From an uncultured Lachnospiraceae bacterium (GTDB taxonomy: Bacteria; Bacillota; Clostridia; Lachnospirales; Lachnospiraceae): a stretch of DNA of 58,824 nucleotides. Positions within the stretch are counted from its first letter, which is position 1. Each line of letters begins with the position of its first letter. Positions 15,829-25,428 of the stretch are shown here, piece by piece. Below the pieces are notes generated by a model, which was not told the origin of the DNA, ran no database searches, and saw only the letters and a program-made list of their open reading frames with translations. The position numbers were made by a program, and so were the translations under genes. Location: contig CATOOV010000016.1 of assembly GCA_951801955.1 (NCBI GenBank), positions 1 to 58,824 of the forward strand, in the 5' to 3' direction.

Positions 15829-18393
15829 ATGGGTATTATAAACAAAATGTTTGGCACACACAGTGAACGGGAATTGAAAAGAGTTTATCCGATTGTGGAT
15901 AAGATCGAATCATACCGTCCGTCTATGATGGAGCTGACCGATGAACAGTTAAGAGACAAGACAAAAGAATACAAGAAGAGAATGGAAGAAGGGGAGACGT
16001 TAGATCAAATTCTTCCAGAAGCTTATGCAACTGTCCGGGAGGCAGCCAGAAGAACCCTGGGTATGGAACATTACCGTGTACAGTTGATCGGTGGCGTGAT
16101 TTTGCATCAAGGGCGTATTGCGGAGATGAAGACAGGTGAAGGAAAGACATTAGTATCTACACTGCCTGCATATCTGAATGCCCTTGAGGGCAAAGGGGTG
16201 CATATCGTTACAGTCAATGATTACCTGGCACACCGTGATGCAGAATGGATGGGAAAAGTGCATGAGTTTCTGGGGCTGACCGTAGGTGTTGTATTAAACT
16301 CTATGGATAATGATGAGCGCCGGGAGGCATATAATTGTGATATTACGTATGTGACAAATAATGAACTGGGGTTTGATTACTTGCGTGACAATATGGTAAT
16401 CTACAAAGAACAGCTTGTGCAGCGGGATCTGAGCTTTGCCATTATTGATGAGGTGGATTCTGTATTGATTGATGAGGCAAGGACACCATTGATTATTTCA
16501 GGGCAAAGCGGTAAATCCACCAGCTTGTATGAGGCATGTGACATCCTTGCACGGCAGCTTGTACGGGGCGAAGATATGCCGGAATTTTCCAAAATGGACG
16601 CCATTATGGGCGTGGAACAAGAGGAGACAGGGGACTTTATTGTAAATGAGAAAGATAAGGTGGTAAACCTCACGGCAGAGGGCGTAAAGAAAGTTGAGAA
16701 TTTTTTCCATATTGAGAATCTTGCAGATGCAGAAAATCTGGAAATCCAGCATAATGTGATTTTAGCGCTCCGTGCCCATAACTTGATGTTCCGTGACCAG
16801 GATTATGTGGTACAGGATGAGAAAGTTTTGATTGTAGATGAATTTACAGGTCGTATTATGCCGGGGCGCCGTTATTCTGATGGCTTGCACCAGGCGATTG
16901 AGGCGAAGGAACATGTGAAGGTGAAACGGGAGAGTAAAACCCTTGCCACCATTACATTCCAGAATTTCTTTAATAAATACAATAAGAAAGCGGGAATGAC
17001 AGGTACGGCTTTGACTGAGGAAAAGGAGTTCCGGGATATCTATGGAATGGATGTAATTGAAATTCCCACAAATAAGCCGGTACAGCGTGAGGATCTCCAG
17101 GATGCAGTGTATAAGACGAAAAAAGAAAAATTCCATGCAGTAGTGGATGAAATTGAGAAAGCACATGAAAAGGGACAACCTGTGTTGGTAGGTACAATTA
17201 CGATTGAGACATCTGAGCTGCTCAGCGGCATGTTAAAGCGGCGGGGGATCCAACATAAGGTTTTAAATGCGAAATTCCATGAAATTGAGGCAGAGATTGT
17301 GGCAGAGGCTGGACAGCACGGAGCAGTTACCATTGCCACAAATATGGCTGGCCGTGGTACGGATATTAAGTTGGATGACAGCGCCAAGGCTGCCGGCGGT
17401 CTTAAAATTATTGGTACAGAGCGCCATGAATCCAGGCGTATTGATAACCAGCTCCGCGGACGTTCTGGACGTCAGGGTGATCCCGGAGAATCCCAATTTT
17501 TTATTTCACTGGAAGACGATTTGATGCGTCTGTTTGGTTCAGAAAAACTGATGAATATGTTCAATACTTTAGGAGTTCCAGAAAACGAACAGATTCAGCA
17601 TAAGATGCTGACCAGCGCTATTGAAAAAGCACAGATGAAAATTGAGAGCAATAACTTCGGCATTCGTAAAAACCTGTTGGAATACGACCAGGTTATGAAC
17701 GAGCAGCGAGAGATTATCTATGCAGAACGCCGCCGTGTACTGGACGGCGAGAGTATGCGGGATGTGATCTATAAAATGATTACTGACCGGGTGGAAAATA
17801 CGGTGGATACTTGTATTTCTGCAGATCAGGAGAGTGAAGAATGGGATCTCAACGAGTTGAACCAGCTTCTTTTGCCGATTATTCCTTTGGAGCCCGTGAA
17901 AGCGAAAGATGTGGAGAATATTCGTTCCAATGAATTGAAGCACCGTTTAAAGGAACAGGCAGTGAAAGCATATGAAATGAAAGAAGCAGAGTTTCCAGAG
18001 CCGGAGGCTGTACGTGAGTTGGAGCGTGTGGTATTATTAAAGACCATTGACCGTAAATGGATGGACCATATTGATGATATGGATCAGCTTCGGCAGGGAA
18101 TTGGTTTACAGGCATATGGACAGCGTGACCCATTGGTAGAGTATAAGATGAGCGGCTATGATATGTTTGATGGTATGATTGCCAATATCCAGGAAGATAC
18201 CATACGTCTGCTGTTCCATGTAAGGATAGAACAGAAAGTGGAGCGTGAGCAGGTGGCAAAGGTGACAGGGACGAACCGTGACGAGTCTTTGCAGAAAGGT
18301 CCTAAGAAACGTAAAAATGCAAAAGTATATCCCAATGATCCATGTCCTTGTGGAAGCGGCAAAAAATATAAACAATGCTGCGGAAGGAAATAG
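15829..18393 (+). CDS. secA: Preprotein translocase ATPase SecA
   Basis: Motor that pushes preproteins through SecYEG. 854 residues. Visible: Walker A MKTGEGKT (about residue 100-107), Walker B/DEAD region [21 protein letters not shown] (about 205-225), [16 protein letters not shown], the second nucleotide-binding domain with [11 protein letters not shown] and [17 protein letters not shown], and a C-terminal zinc-binding tail [15 protein letters not shown]. The start at 15829 has AGGAG eight bases upstream; a GTG at 15790 in the same frame lacks a site. Only secA of this window; no prfB follows as it does in many Firmicutes. Confidence 0.98.
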   Translation: MGIINKMFGTHSERELKRVYPIVDKIESYRPSMMELTDEQLRDKTKEYKKRMEEGETLDQILPEAYATVREAARRTLGMEHYRVQLIGGVILHQGRIAEMKTGEGKTLVSTLPAYLNALEGKGVHIVTVNDYLAHRDAEWMGKVHEFLGLTVGVVLNSMDNDERREAYNCDITYVTNNELGFDYLRDNMVIYKEQLVQRDLSFAIIDEVDSVLIDEARTPLIISGQSGKSTSLYEACDILARQLVRGEDMPEFSKMDAIMGVEQEETGDFIVNEKDKVVNLTAEGVKKVENFFHIENLADAENLEIQHNVILALRAHNLMFRDQDYVVQDEKVLIVDEFTGRIMPGRRYSDGLHQAIEAKEHVKVKRESKTLATITFQNFFNKYNKKAGMTGTALTEEKEFRDIYGMDVIEIPTNKPVQREDLQDAVYKTKKEKFHAVVDEIEKAHEKGQPVLVGTITIETSELLSGMLKRRGIQHKVLNAKFHEIEAEIVAEAGQHGAVTIATNMAGRGTDIKLDDSAKAAGGLKIIGTERHESRRIDNQLRGRSGRQGDPGESQFFISLEDDLMRLFGSEKLMNMFNTLGVPENEQIQHKMLTSAIEKAQMKIESNNFGIRKNLLEYDQVMNEQREIIYAERRRVLDGESMRDVIYKMITDRVENTVDTCISADQESEEWDLNELNQLLLPIIPLEPVKAKDVENIRSNELKHRLKEQAVKAYEMKEAEFPEPEAVRELERVVLLKTIDRKWMDHIDDMDQLRQGIGLQAYGQRDPLVEYKMSGYDMFDGMIANIQEDTIRLLFHVRIEQKVEREQVAKVTGTNRDESLQKGPKKRKNAKVYPNDPCPCGSGKKYKQCCGRK

Positions 18394-18487
18394 GACATGT
18401 TAGGTGGTTCCTGTGGGCGACGTTTGGGTTAATTTGATGCGGGATTGTACGCATGGCAAACTGAAATAAGCTTTGTATATTCATCCC

Positions 18488-18533
18488 ATACCTTATAACA
18501 CGCCGAATGGTATCATGGTGTAGCTTTTGGTAT
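18488..18533. repeat. Family B repeat, single copy
   Basis: Starts ATACCTTATAACACGCCGAA and ends GGTAT; it is the reverse orientation of the units at 3977-4108, with several substitutions. It lies about 95 bases downstream of secA. Confidence 0.75.
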
Positions 18534-18569
18534 AACGAAAGTCATGGGTTTGCTGCGTCAAATCATAAA

Positions 18570-18666
18570 AATTGGGTGCCACAATAGGAAAATGACATGC
18601 AAGATATAGAGGTTTCACATTATGTAGGGATATCTTGTATGTTTTTCCTGATTGCGGCACCCAATT
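18570..18666. repeat. Long hairpin between convergent secA and alcohol dehydrogenase genes
   Basis: Arms of about 37 bases (18570-18606 and 18630-18666) pair with few mismatches; the ends AATTGGGTGCC and GGCACCCAATT pair perfectly. On the plus strand it is followed by a T-rich run, so it may stop secA transcripts. It resembles family A in design but not in sequence, apart from the GGGTGYC ends. Confidence 0.7.
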
Positions 18667-18805
18667 AAGTTTTCTTCTTACTCAATTGAATGTGTAGTAT
18701 CAAGCATCACTTGTAAAAGCAATCTATGGCATTGGAAGACGATTGACTCCACTTGTTGCATACCAAGCACCACTTGTAAAGGGGAACACTAATAGGCAGA
18801 TGGAG

Positions 18806-19996
18806 TTAAAAGTCAATCTTTTCATCATAGAAGCAGGCTTTTAATAGTTTTTCCATTTCTTCCGGTGTTGGGATCCTGGGGTTGGAACCGGTGCAGGCAT
18901 CAGAAATCGCCAGTTTTGCAACATCAGGAAGTTTATCCATAAATTCTTTTTCGTCGATGATTCCGCCTTCATAATCTTTAATACAAGATGGGATTTCCAG
19001 GGAAGTATTCATAGAGTTCAGTTCTGCAATCAGGGCATCCACCAATGCGTTGGTGGAATCACCTTTTAAACCGATAAAAGCAGCAATTTCTGCGTAACGT
19101 GTGGCTGCTTCTGGATTCTTTGCATTGTATTTGATTACCTTGGGAAGATACATGGCGTTTGCGCAGCCATGTACGATATGCCCGCCGCTGTATGCCGCTC
19201 CAGTTTTATGTGCCATGGAATGAACGATTCCAAGTAATGCGTTGGAGAAAGCCATACCAGCTAAGCACTGTGCATTGTGCATACGGTCCCTTGCCTCCAT
19301 GTCGCCGTCAAAGGAGGCTTTCAAATCCTGATGGATCATTTTAATTGCATGTAATGCCAAAGGATCTGTGTAATCACAGTGGAGTGTGGAGACATATGCC
19401 TCAATGGCATGGGTCATGGCATCCATACCTGTATGTGCAGTTAATTTTTTAGGCATAGTTTCAGCAAGGGCTGGATCTACAATGGCTACATCGGGAGTGA
19501 TGTTAAAATCTGCAAGGGGATATTTGATACCCTTTTCATAATCCGTAATTACAGAAAAAGCGGTTACTTCTGTTGCAGTTCCAGATGTGGAAGGAATGGC
19601 ACAGAATTTTGCCTTTGTCCTTAAGGTTGGGAAGCTGAACGGGGTAATCAGATCTTCAAATGTCGTGTCAGGGTATTCATAAAATGCCCACATTGCTTTT
19701 GCAGCGTCGATGGGAGAACCGCCTCCCATAGAGATAATCCAATCTGGCTGGAATTCCCGCATTTTTTCTGCGCCTTTCATTACAGTTTCTACACTTGGAT
19801 CGGGTTCAACATTTTCAAATAAAGCAACTTCCATGCCAGCCTCTTCCAGATAGCCAACTGCGCGGTCAAGAAAACCGAAACGTCTCATGGAGCCGCCTCC
19901 AACTACAATGATAGCTTTTGTCCCCTTTAAATGTTTCAGTTCTTCCAGTGAACCTTTTCCGTGATATAAATCTCTTGGTAATGTAAAACGTCCCAT
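18806..19996 (-). CDS. Iron-containing alcohol dehydrogenase
   Basis: 396 residues of the type III (iron-activated) alcohol dehydrogenase family, which reduces aldehydes or ketones or oxidises alcohols with NAD(P)H. Visible: VVGGGSMRRFG and SMGGGSPIDAAKAMW (nucleotide-binding), IPSTSGTATEVTAFSVI, and the metal ligands in HTGMDAMTHAIEAY and VHSMAHKTGAAYSGGHIVHGCANA. Closest in feel to butanol or lactaldehyde dehydrogenases of Clostridia; the substrate cannot be fixed. TAGGAGG precedes the ATG. It has its own promoter about 180 bases upstream and is probably a single-gene unit. Confidence 0.92.
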   Translation of the reverse strand: MGRFTLPRDLYHGKGSLEELKHLKGTKAIIVVGGGSMRRFGFLDRAVGYLEEAGMEVALFENVEPDPSVETVMKGAEKMREFQPDWIISMGGGSPIDAAKAMWAFYEYPDTTFEDLITPFSFPTLRTKAKFCAIPSTSGTATEVTAFSVITDYEKGIKYPLADFNITPDVAIVDPALAETMPKKLTAHTGMDAMTHAIEAYVSTLHCDYTDPLALHAIKMIHQDLKASFDGDMEARDRMHNAQCLAGMAFSNALLGIVHSMAHKTGAAYSGGHIVHGCANAMYLPKVIKYNAKNPEAATRYAEIAAFIGLKGDSTNALVDALIAELNSMNTSLEIPSCIKDYEGGIIDEKEFMDKLPDVAKLAISDACTGSNPRIPTPEEMEKLLKACFYDEKIDF

Positions 19997-20173
19997 AATA
20001 CCCTCCTATGTTTTAATTTTAGTTCAAAAAATTTTGCGATTCTGTTGGAATAGACAATTTGCACAAAAATAATTGGAAATTACTCTTTCCTAACAGTTTA
20101 ATGTTTAAAAACTGGTTTGGAGGTAAAAAATATGTTTTTGTCACTCTACCCAATTTTTTATAACATTAACGAA

Positions 20174-20202
20174 ATATTATCATCAAATTGTATAAAAGTC
20201 AA
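20174..20202 (-). promoter_or_regulatory. Promoter of the alcohol dehydrogenase gene
   Basis: Minus strand TTGACT (20202-20197), 17-bp spacer, TAATAT (20179-20174), leaving a leader of about 170 nt. I looked for a Rex box (TTGTTA with TAACAA) and found no convincing one. Confidence 0.6.
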
Positions 20203-20234
20203 TCGTGAAGTGATATGTCGTACCAAAAATTTCA

Positions 20235-20263
20235 TTGTTTCTTCGTACTTCCTGTGCTATAAT
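20235..20263 (+). promoter_or_regulatory. Promoter of the PAP2 gene
   Basis: TTGTTT (20235-20240), 17-bp spacer, TATAAT (20258-20263), 51 bases before the start codon and divergent from the alcohol dehydrogenase promoter. Confidence 0.65.
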
Positions 20264-20314
20264 GCAGCTTGATAATGTATAAAATAGAAATAATAAAGGG
20301 TAAAAGGTGGTCAT

Positions 20315-21007
20315 ATGAAAGAAAAATTAAAGGAGTTTTTCTATCGATACCGGCATGGGTGGATTTTATCATACTTGTTTTTCTATATGGCGTGGTTTGC
20401 ATATTTAGAGCACACTGTAACCAGACGTTTTCATGTCGTTCATATGGCGCTGGATGATTATATTCCTTTTGTGGAAGTTTTTATTGTGCCATATTTATTG
20501 TGGTTCGGGTATGTGGCGCTTGCAATGGTGTATTTGTTTTTCACAAATGCCCAGGATTTTTATAAGCTGTGTATTTTTTTATTTGTGGGAATGACAGTGT
20601 TTTTGCTGATTTCTACATTTTATCCAAATGGACATTACCTGCGTCCGAGGGTGTTTGAGAGGGATAATATTTTTATTACCTTGGTGAAGGGGCTGTATAT
20701 TGTAGATACGCCCACGAATCTGTTTCCAAGCATCCATGTATATAATTCCATTGGAGTCCATCTGTCTGTGATTCACAGTGAGCAATTACGAGAGAAAAAA
20801 TGGATTCGGAGAGGTTCCTTTGTATTGATGATTTTAATTGTAGCATCTACCATGTTTTTAAAACAGCATTCTGTATTTGATGTAATCACAGGATGTATTA
20901 CGGCTTTGGTAATGTATACGTTGGTGTACGCCAGAGATTGGCAGATCCATCGAAGACGCCTGTATGGCAGACAATGCAGGGAAAAGAGAAGGTATACAGA
21001 GATTTGA
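20315..21007 (+). CDS. PAP2-family membrane phosphatase
   Basis: 230 residues with about six hydrophobic segments. The PAP2 active-site motifs are seen as HYLRPRV (C1-like, reduced to RP), FPSIHVYNSIG (C2, SxxH) and KQHSVFDVITG (C3, HxxxD). Such enzymes remove phosphate from membrane lipids such as phosphatidate or undecaprenyl pyrophosphate; the substrate here is unknown. The basic tail (RRRLYGRQCREKRR) is cytoplasmic. The start at 20315 lies after AAAAGGTGGTC. A family D element begins ten bases after the stop. Confidence 0.85.
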   Translation: MKEKLKEFFYRYRHGWILSYLFFYMAWFAYLEHTVTRRFHVVHMALDDYIPFVEVFIVPYLLWFGYVALAMVYLFFTNAQDFYKLCIFLFVGMTVFLLISTFYPNGHYLRPRVFERDNIFITLVKGLYIVDTPTNLFPSIHVYNSIGVHLSVIHSEQLREKKWIRRGSFVLMILIVASTMFLKQHSVFDVITGCITALVMYTLVYARDWQIHRRRLYGRQCREKRRYTEI

Positions 21008-21016
21008 TATTGGATT

Positions 21017-21086
21017 CAAGAATGCCATCGGCGTTCTTGTGGCAGGGCTACGAACCAGTCCTGCTTACAAAAACAAATCCGCCCTC
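21017..21086 (-). repeat. Family D repeat, copy 2 (inverted)
   Basis: Carries CAAGAATGCCATCGGCGTTCTTG (one mismatch in the palindrome) and, on the minus strand, GGCGGATTTGTTTTTGTAAGC. Starts ten bases after the PAP2 stop. Confidence 0.8.
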
Positions 21087-21164
21087 CGCTTGGTTACGGT
21101 CAGTACCGCATGACTGAGATTCTGCGCAGGCTGTTTTCTTATGCTGTGGCAATAGAAGAATATC

Positions 21165-21219
21165 AAACAGGACATGAAAAATTCTTTGTTAAGAAAGTTC
21201 CATGTCCTGTTTCTTTTTT
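21165..21219 (+). terminator. Intrinsic terminator after the PAP2 gene
   Basis: AAACAGGACATG pairs with CATGTCCTGTTT across a loop that itself holds TTCTT/AAGAA, followed by TTCTTTTTT. Confidence 0.85.
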
Positions 21220-21609
21220 AATGCCACAGACCTGCTAATCTTGTTTTGCACGTAATGTTTGGGCGCATCTTGATACAGCGTCGTCGTATTTTTTGTTTGT
21301 TTTTATATATTCTTTATGAAACAACAATTCTCTTTTATGTGAAACGTCTAATAATTATTCCAAGCCTTGGTTTTTTGTTTTTTCTTGTTCCTATGCCCTT
21401 TTATAATATTCCGCCCTGTCGTTTCCATAGCGTATCGTGTCAGCCATTGGGGCGTTCATTACAATTTCCGTTTTAAAAGGTTTTTCTTTTTTAGCCAAAA
21501 TATACTACCTTGTCCTTTCCTTTTATTTTTAATTGGCTTCATCACAGATGGGAGAGAATTTTAATCTTAGAAGGATAATTTATAAAAAATTTAGAAAGAG
21601 CTATCGTTT
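21220..21609. other. Gene-free, T-rich stretch
   Basis: About 390 bases with no credible gene. The plus strand is strongly T-rich, the minus strand A-rich. A short inverted pair CGCCC/GGGCG encloses about 30 bases near 21411-21454. I see no convincing promoter or terminator and no known RNA. Confidence 0.4.
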
Positions 21610-21687
21610 ATGTTCCAAGGGTAGGCACCATAACATTTGCCGTGCCGCAAGGTAAGCCAAGTGCACCTTGCCATGCCACTGGAACAT
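21610..21687. repeat. Cloverleaf-like palindromic element
   Basis: Outer 8-bp stem ATGTTCCA/TGGAACAT (21610-21617 and 21680-21687) encloses two hairpins, GGCAC/GTGCC and CAAGGT/ACCTTG. No second copy was noticed, though the words CCAAGGG and GCACC recall family B. Confidence 0.5.
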
Positions 21688-21843
21688 CTTACAGAGTTGT
21701 GTGATTTTCAAAATATCCTTAATAATTTTTTGAAAATTGATTTCCGTCTTTTTGTTGGTAGAAGTATTTTACTTTTTCTGAAAATATGTTAAAATAAAAA
21801 AATATAGTAAGAAAATAATAGCGAAACCGAAAGGATGGGGCCA

Positions 21844-23523
21844 GTGAAAATTTTGAGAGTTCATCTGGTGGAAATCATAACGGCAATTTTGTTTATTATA
21901 TTGGTACTGTTCTTCTATCGGAGTGACAGGGTAATATCTGATATTGCAGAAGATATGTCCTATGATCAGGACTGGGTCTATGCAGGGGAAGATACCATAA
22001 AATATGAGATACTTCCAGAATCTATCCAAGTATCAGGGAATACAAAAGAAGTTGTTTTACAGAAACGGCTGCCGGAAAATACGGCATGTTTTACTTCTAT
22101 TGGATTTTATACTTCCCACCAATTGGTGGAGGTTTTTATAGAAGGAAAAATGGTTTATGAACGAAAGGCGCCTTCCTGGGTAAAGAGCAGGACACCGGGA
22201 AATTGTTGGAATTTTGTCCAGTTATCAGAAGAATATTCTGGAAAAATGTTGGAAGTAAAATTAACCAATTGTTATCATTCTGGATATGTAAACATTCCAA
22301 AATTTGTTTATGGCAGGCAGTTTACCATTTTAATCAACCAGATGAAAAGCAAATGTTTATCATTGCTAATCAGTTTTGTTTTGTTTGCAATGGGGCTGAT
22401 ACTGGTGGCTGGGTGGTTTACCCTTGGGAGAAAAATGCATTTTCACCGGGGGATTCCCTGGCTGGGGCTTTTTACAATCCATTTTGCGGTATGGTCGGCA
22501 TTTGAGACACAGATTCCAATGCTGATGTTTGGCAGGGAGCTTTTATGTAACCATATTACCATAATGAGCCTGAAGCTTATGCCATTGCCGATGATCTATT
22601 TTTTGGATATTGTGTATAATAAGAAAAACAGACAGTGGATGAACGTGCTTGCATGGGTAAGCGTGCTGGATTTTGCAGGGAGTTTTCTGGGGCAGTGTTT
22701 TGGCTGGTTTGATTTTCGGCAGACCCTATGGTTTACCCATATATTAGGGATTTCTGTTGCTGTGACAGTGATTGTGCTTGGAATACTTGCAAGGTCGGGA
22801 GAAGGCGGCAAAACATTTGAACAAGACAAGAAATTTTGGCTCAATGTGGTTTGTATTGGTGTGGTCAGTTTATGTGTGATTTTGGATGCCTTGAATTATT
22901 ATTATAGTTTTTATGATGATGCGGCTTATTTTTCCAGAATTGGCTGCCTGCTCTATATTTTTGTATTGTCGAAACAGTTTTTGAATGATTCTGTCAAACT
23001 GATCCAGGTAGGAAAACAAGCGGAGGCAATTCGGGAAGAAGCAGCGCTGGATGGTCTTACCCTTCTGAAAAATCGTAAATGTTTTGAGATGGACCTTCAC
23101 CAGATACATAGCAAGGATTTTAGGGAATATGGCGTGGTAATGTTTGATTTGAACAATCTGAAACGGATGAACGACCTTTATGGGCATGGGATGGGGGACT
23201 GTTATATTATTACTGGCAGTGAGATTATCCGGGATGTGTTTGGTGACATAGGGGAAATTTACCGAATAGGCGGAGATGAATTCTGCCTGATTTCGGGTTC
23301 TATCACAGAAGAGATCTATGAAGAAAAGAGAAAACAGATGTGTGACTGGCTGGCAAATCTGCGTGGTACGCAAGTAAAAGATTTTATGCAGATTGCTTCT
23401 GGTTTTGCGAAATATAACCGAAGTACTGATATGAATCTGCAGGATACCGTTGGGCGGGCAGATGAGCAGATGTACCGATGTAAACGGGCACAGAAGGAAA
23501 CACAGAATAATGATAAAAAGTAG
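21844..23523 (+). CDS. Membrane diguanylate cyclase (7TM-like sensor plus GGDEF)
   Basis: About 559 residues. N-terminal helix, an extracellular beta-rich domain (about 35-165), then about seven hydrophobic helices (about 175-385), resembling the 7TMR-DISM receptor layout, then GGDEF. The active site RIGGDEFCLI (about 475-480) and YGHGMGD are intact, so it should make c-di-GMP from two GTP. The GTG at 21844 was chosen because AAAGGA lies nine bases upstream; the in-frame ATG at 21835 would sit on top of that site. The HD-GYP gene follows 17 bases later, giving a synthesis/degradation pair. Confidence 0.88.
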   Translation: MKILRVHLVEIITAILFIILVLFFYRSDRVISDIAEDMSYDQDWVYAGEDTIKYEILPESIQVSGNTKEVVLQKRLPENTACFTSIGFYTSHQLVEVFIEGKMVYERKAPSWVKSRTPGNCWNFVQLSEEYSGKMLEVKLTNCYHSGYVNIPKFVYGRQFTILINQMKSKCLSLLISFVLFAMGLILVAGWFTLGRKMHFHRGIPWLGLFTIHFAVWSAFETQIPMLMFGRELLCNHITIMSLKLMPLPMIYFLDIVYNKKNRQWMNVLAWVSVLDFAGSFLGQCFGWFDFRQTLWFTHILGISVAVTVIVLGILARSGEGGKTFEQDKKFWLNVVCIGVVSLCVILDALNYYYSFYDDAAYFSRIGCLLYIFVLSKQFLNDSVKLIQVGKQAEAIREEAALDGLTLLKNRKCFEMDLHQIHSKDFREYGVVMFDLNNLKRMNDLYGHGMGDCYIITGSEIIRDVFGDIGEIYRIGGDEFCLISGSITEEIYEEKRKQMCDWLANLRGTQVKDFMQIASGFAKYNRSTDMNLQDTVGRADEQMYRCKRAQKETQNNDKK

Positions 23524-23540
23524 ACAGGAGGTTACGGGAT

Positions 23541-24584
23541 ATGCGTTATATGCCTATGACGAGAGTAGAGACAGGGATGGCTTTGGGGCAGGATATCTAC
23601 AACGGGGAAGGAAAACTGCTTATGAGCAGGCATTTAGTTCTGAATAATGATTCGTTACAGGAATTGCTGAGGCTGGGTTTTCCAGGTATTTATATTGATG
23701 ATGAATTTACAGAGGATCTGCGGATTACAGAGGTAGTTCGCCCAGAGTTAAAGCGTGAAGCATTGAAAATGGTTCATGACCTGTTTTTGGATAACAAAAA
23801 TCTTCCCATGGAACAGCATAATCTTCAGGAGATTGTGATGAATGTTATGGAGGACGTGCTGAATAATGGAGAAGTCATGTGTAATATGCTGGACATAAAG
23901 ACTTACGACGATTATGTATATTTTCATTCTGTAAATGTTGCCGTACTCTCCACGATGATTGGCGCGGCATGTAATATGAATCAGGAAGAGCTGGACATTT
24001 TGACTACCGCAGCCTTGCTTCATGATGTGGGAAAGCGTTTTGTGGAGGAAGACGTGCTGAATGTAAAGCGTGCCCTGACGGAAGAAGAGAGGATTATGAT
24101 TGTGCAGCATCCAAAATTAGGCTATGAATTTTTGAAGGAAAATTTTGATTTTCTGCCGGAGGTTTATGATAGTGTACTAGAACATCATGAATGGTATAAC
24201 GGATGCGGTTATCCTTTGCGCAAATCAGGTTCGGAAATTCCCATTTATGCTAGGATTATCAAGTTGGCAGATGTGTATGATGCGCTGACTTCCAGGCTTC
24301 CTTATCACGAGGCAGTGCCTCCTTCTGAGGCGGTGGAATATATCATGGCGAATGCAGGGGCAGAATTTGACCCAGAACTGGTAGATGTATTTATGCGTAA
24401 GATCGCCGTATATCCAGTGGGATGCGAGGTAAGTTTGTCAGATGGCAGAACAGCGGTGGTGATGGAGAATCATAAGGAATTTATCTTGAGACCCAAGGTA
24501 AAGGTCATTCCAACAGGAGAAATCATTGACTTGAAATCAGATGACAGTGCCAGAAATCTGACAATTCTGGAATTGAATGTATAG
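23541..24584 (+). CDS. HD-GYP domain protein, probable c-di-GMP phosphodiesterase
   Basis: 347 residues. An N-terminal region of about 110 residues without recognised domain is followed by HD-GYP: LLHDVGK (about 158-164), EHHEWYNGCGYP (HHExxxGxGYP fully conserved, about 215-226) and IIKLADVYDALTSRLPY. These are the metal ligands and signature of active c-di-GMP hydrolases. It begins 17 bases after the GGDEF gene with ACAGGAGG upstream, so both are made together. A C-terminal extension (about 285-347) resembles those in other clostridial HD-GYP proteins and may be regulatory. Confidence 0.9.
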   Translation: MRYMPMTRVETGMALGQDIYNGEGKLLMSRHLVLNNDSLQELLRLGFPGIYIDDEFTEDLRITEVVRPELKREALKMVHDLFLDNKNLPMEQHNLQEIVMNVMEDVLNNGEVMCNMLDIKTYDDYVYFHSVNVAVLSTMIGAACNMNQEELDILTTAALLHDVGKRFVEEDVLNVKRALTEEERIMIVQHPKLGYEFLKENFDFLPEVYDSVLEHHEWYNGCGYPLRKSGSEIPIYARIIKLADVYDALTSRLPYHEAVPPSEAVEYIMANAGAEFDPELVDVFMRKIAVYPVGCEVSLSDGRTAVVMENHKEFILRPKVKVIPTGEIIDLKSDDSARNLTILELNV

Positions 24585-24598
24585 CAGGATGTGAGAAT

Positions 24599-25162
24599 GT
24601 GGCAGGACAGAAGGAAAGGATTGATACGCTGTTGGCAGAAAGTTTTAAAGAGCTTGCCTGCAGACAGCCGATAGAAAAGATTACGATTAAGGCAATTACA
24701 GATAAGGCAGGGGTGATCCGCCCCACTTTTTACAATCATTTTCAAGATAAATACGAACTGCTTGAGTGGATTATCCGTACCCAGATCCTGGAGCCTACAA
24801 GGCCTCTGATTCATGCAGGGATGGTGGATGAGGGGCTGATGCTGGTATTTACTTCTGTAAAGGCAGAACAGGAATTCTATGAAAAGGCAGTAAGGCTGGA
24901 GGGGCAGAATTCTTTTGAGGATATTACGAAAAAATGTATTGAGGAATTGCTGTTGGAAGTGATACAGCAAAAGAGCCCAGTGGGCAAACAACGGCATCCC
25001 TGGCTGACACCAGAGCATATTGCCCAGTATTATGCCCAGTCTATGTGTTTTGTTGTGGTCAACTGGATAAAGAGCGGTATGACAGTAGAACCGCGGGAAA
25101 TCACAGATATTTATAATTATATGATGACTCGTTCTATGAGTGAAGTGATTGAGGAGTTATAA
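24599..25162 (+). CDS. TetR-family transcriptional regulator
   Basis: 187 residues, GTG start preceded by GGATGTGAG. The N-terminal helix-turn-helix reads IDTLLAESFKELACRQPIEKITIKAITDKAGVIRPTFYNHFQDKYELLEW with the family's xFYNHFxDKxxLL. The C-terminal half is a helical ligand-binding domain of the DhaS-like kind. It starts 14 bases after the HD-GYP gene but more likely controls the MMPL exporter that follows, as TetR genes beside RND/MMPL pumps usually do. Ligand unknown. Confidence 0.87.
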   Translation: MAGQKERIDTLLAESFKELACRQPIEKITIKAITDKAGVIRPTFYNHFQDKYELLEWIIRTQILEPTRPLIHAGMVDEGLMLVFTSVKAEQEFYEKAVRLEGQNSFEDITKKCIEELLLEVIQQKSPVGKQRHPWLTPEHIAQYYAQSMCFVVVNWIKSGMTVEPREITDIYNYMMTRSMSEVIEEL

Positions 25163-25308
25163 CAGCAGGTTTCTTTGGAGAGGCGCATAGCAGCAAATGC
25201 TTTTTGAGTCCAGTTTCAAGACTTAGGGGGTGAAACTGGAACAGATAGCTCCAAAGCTTTTCCAAGAACATGACAAATTTAAAGAAATGTTTTCTTCAAA
25301 CTACAAAG

Positions 25309-25336
25309 TTGTAAATGTGTATCAGTGGTTTATACA
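25309..25336 (+). promoter_or_regulatory. Possible promoter upstream of the MMPL gene
   Basis: TTGTAA (25309-25314), 16-bp spacer, TATACA (25331-25336). It would run directly into the terminator at 25341. A TTGACA at 25389 lacks a matching -10 box. Confidence 0.3.
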
Positions 25337-25340
25337 GGAA

Positions 25341-25380
25341 AAAAAGATTGAATATTTATTTATTCAGTCTTTTTTTTTAT
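25341..25380 (+). terminator. Hairpin terminator between TetR and MMPL genes
   Basis: AAAAAGATTGAATA/TATTCAGTCTTTTT (14-bp stem, one G-U) followed by a run of nine Ts. It separates the regulator from the exporter, so read-through or a later promoter must supply the MMPL gene. A second hairpin, TCCAGTTTCA/TGAAACTGGA, is at 25209-25240 without T-run. Confidence 0.75.
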
Positions 25381-25428
25381 ACTCTTTCTTGACAAAACAA
25401 ATCAAGAGTAAGAGGAGTGAGAGGAAAA

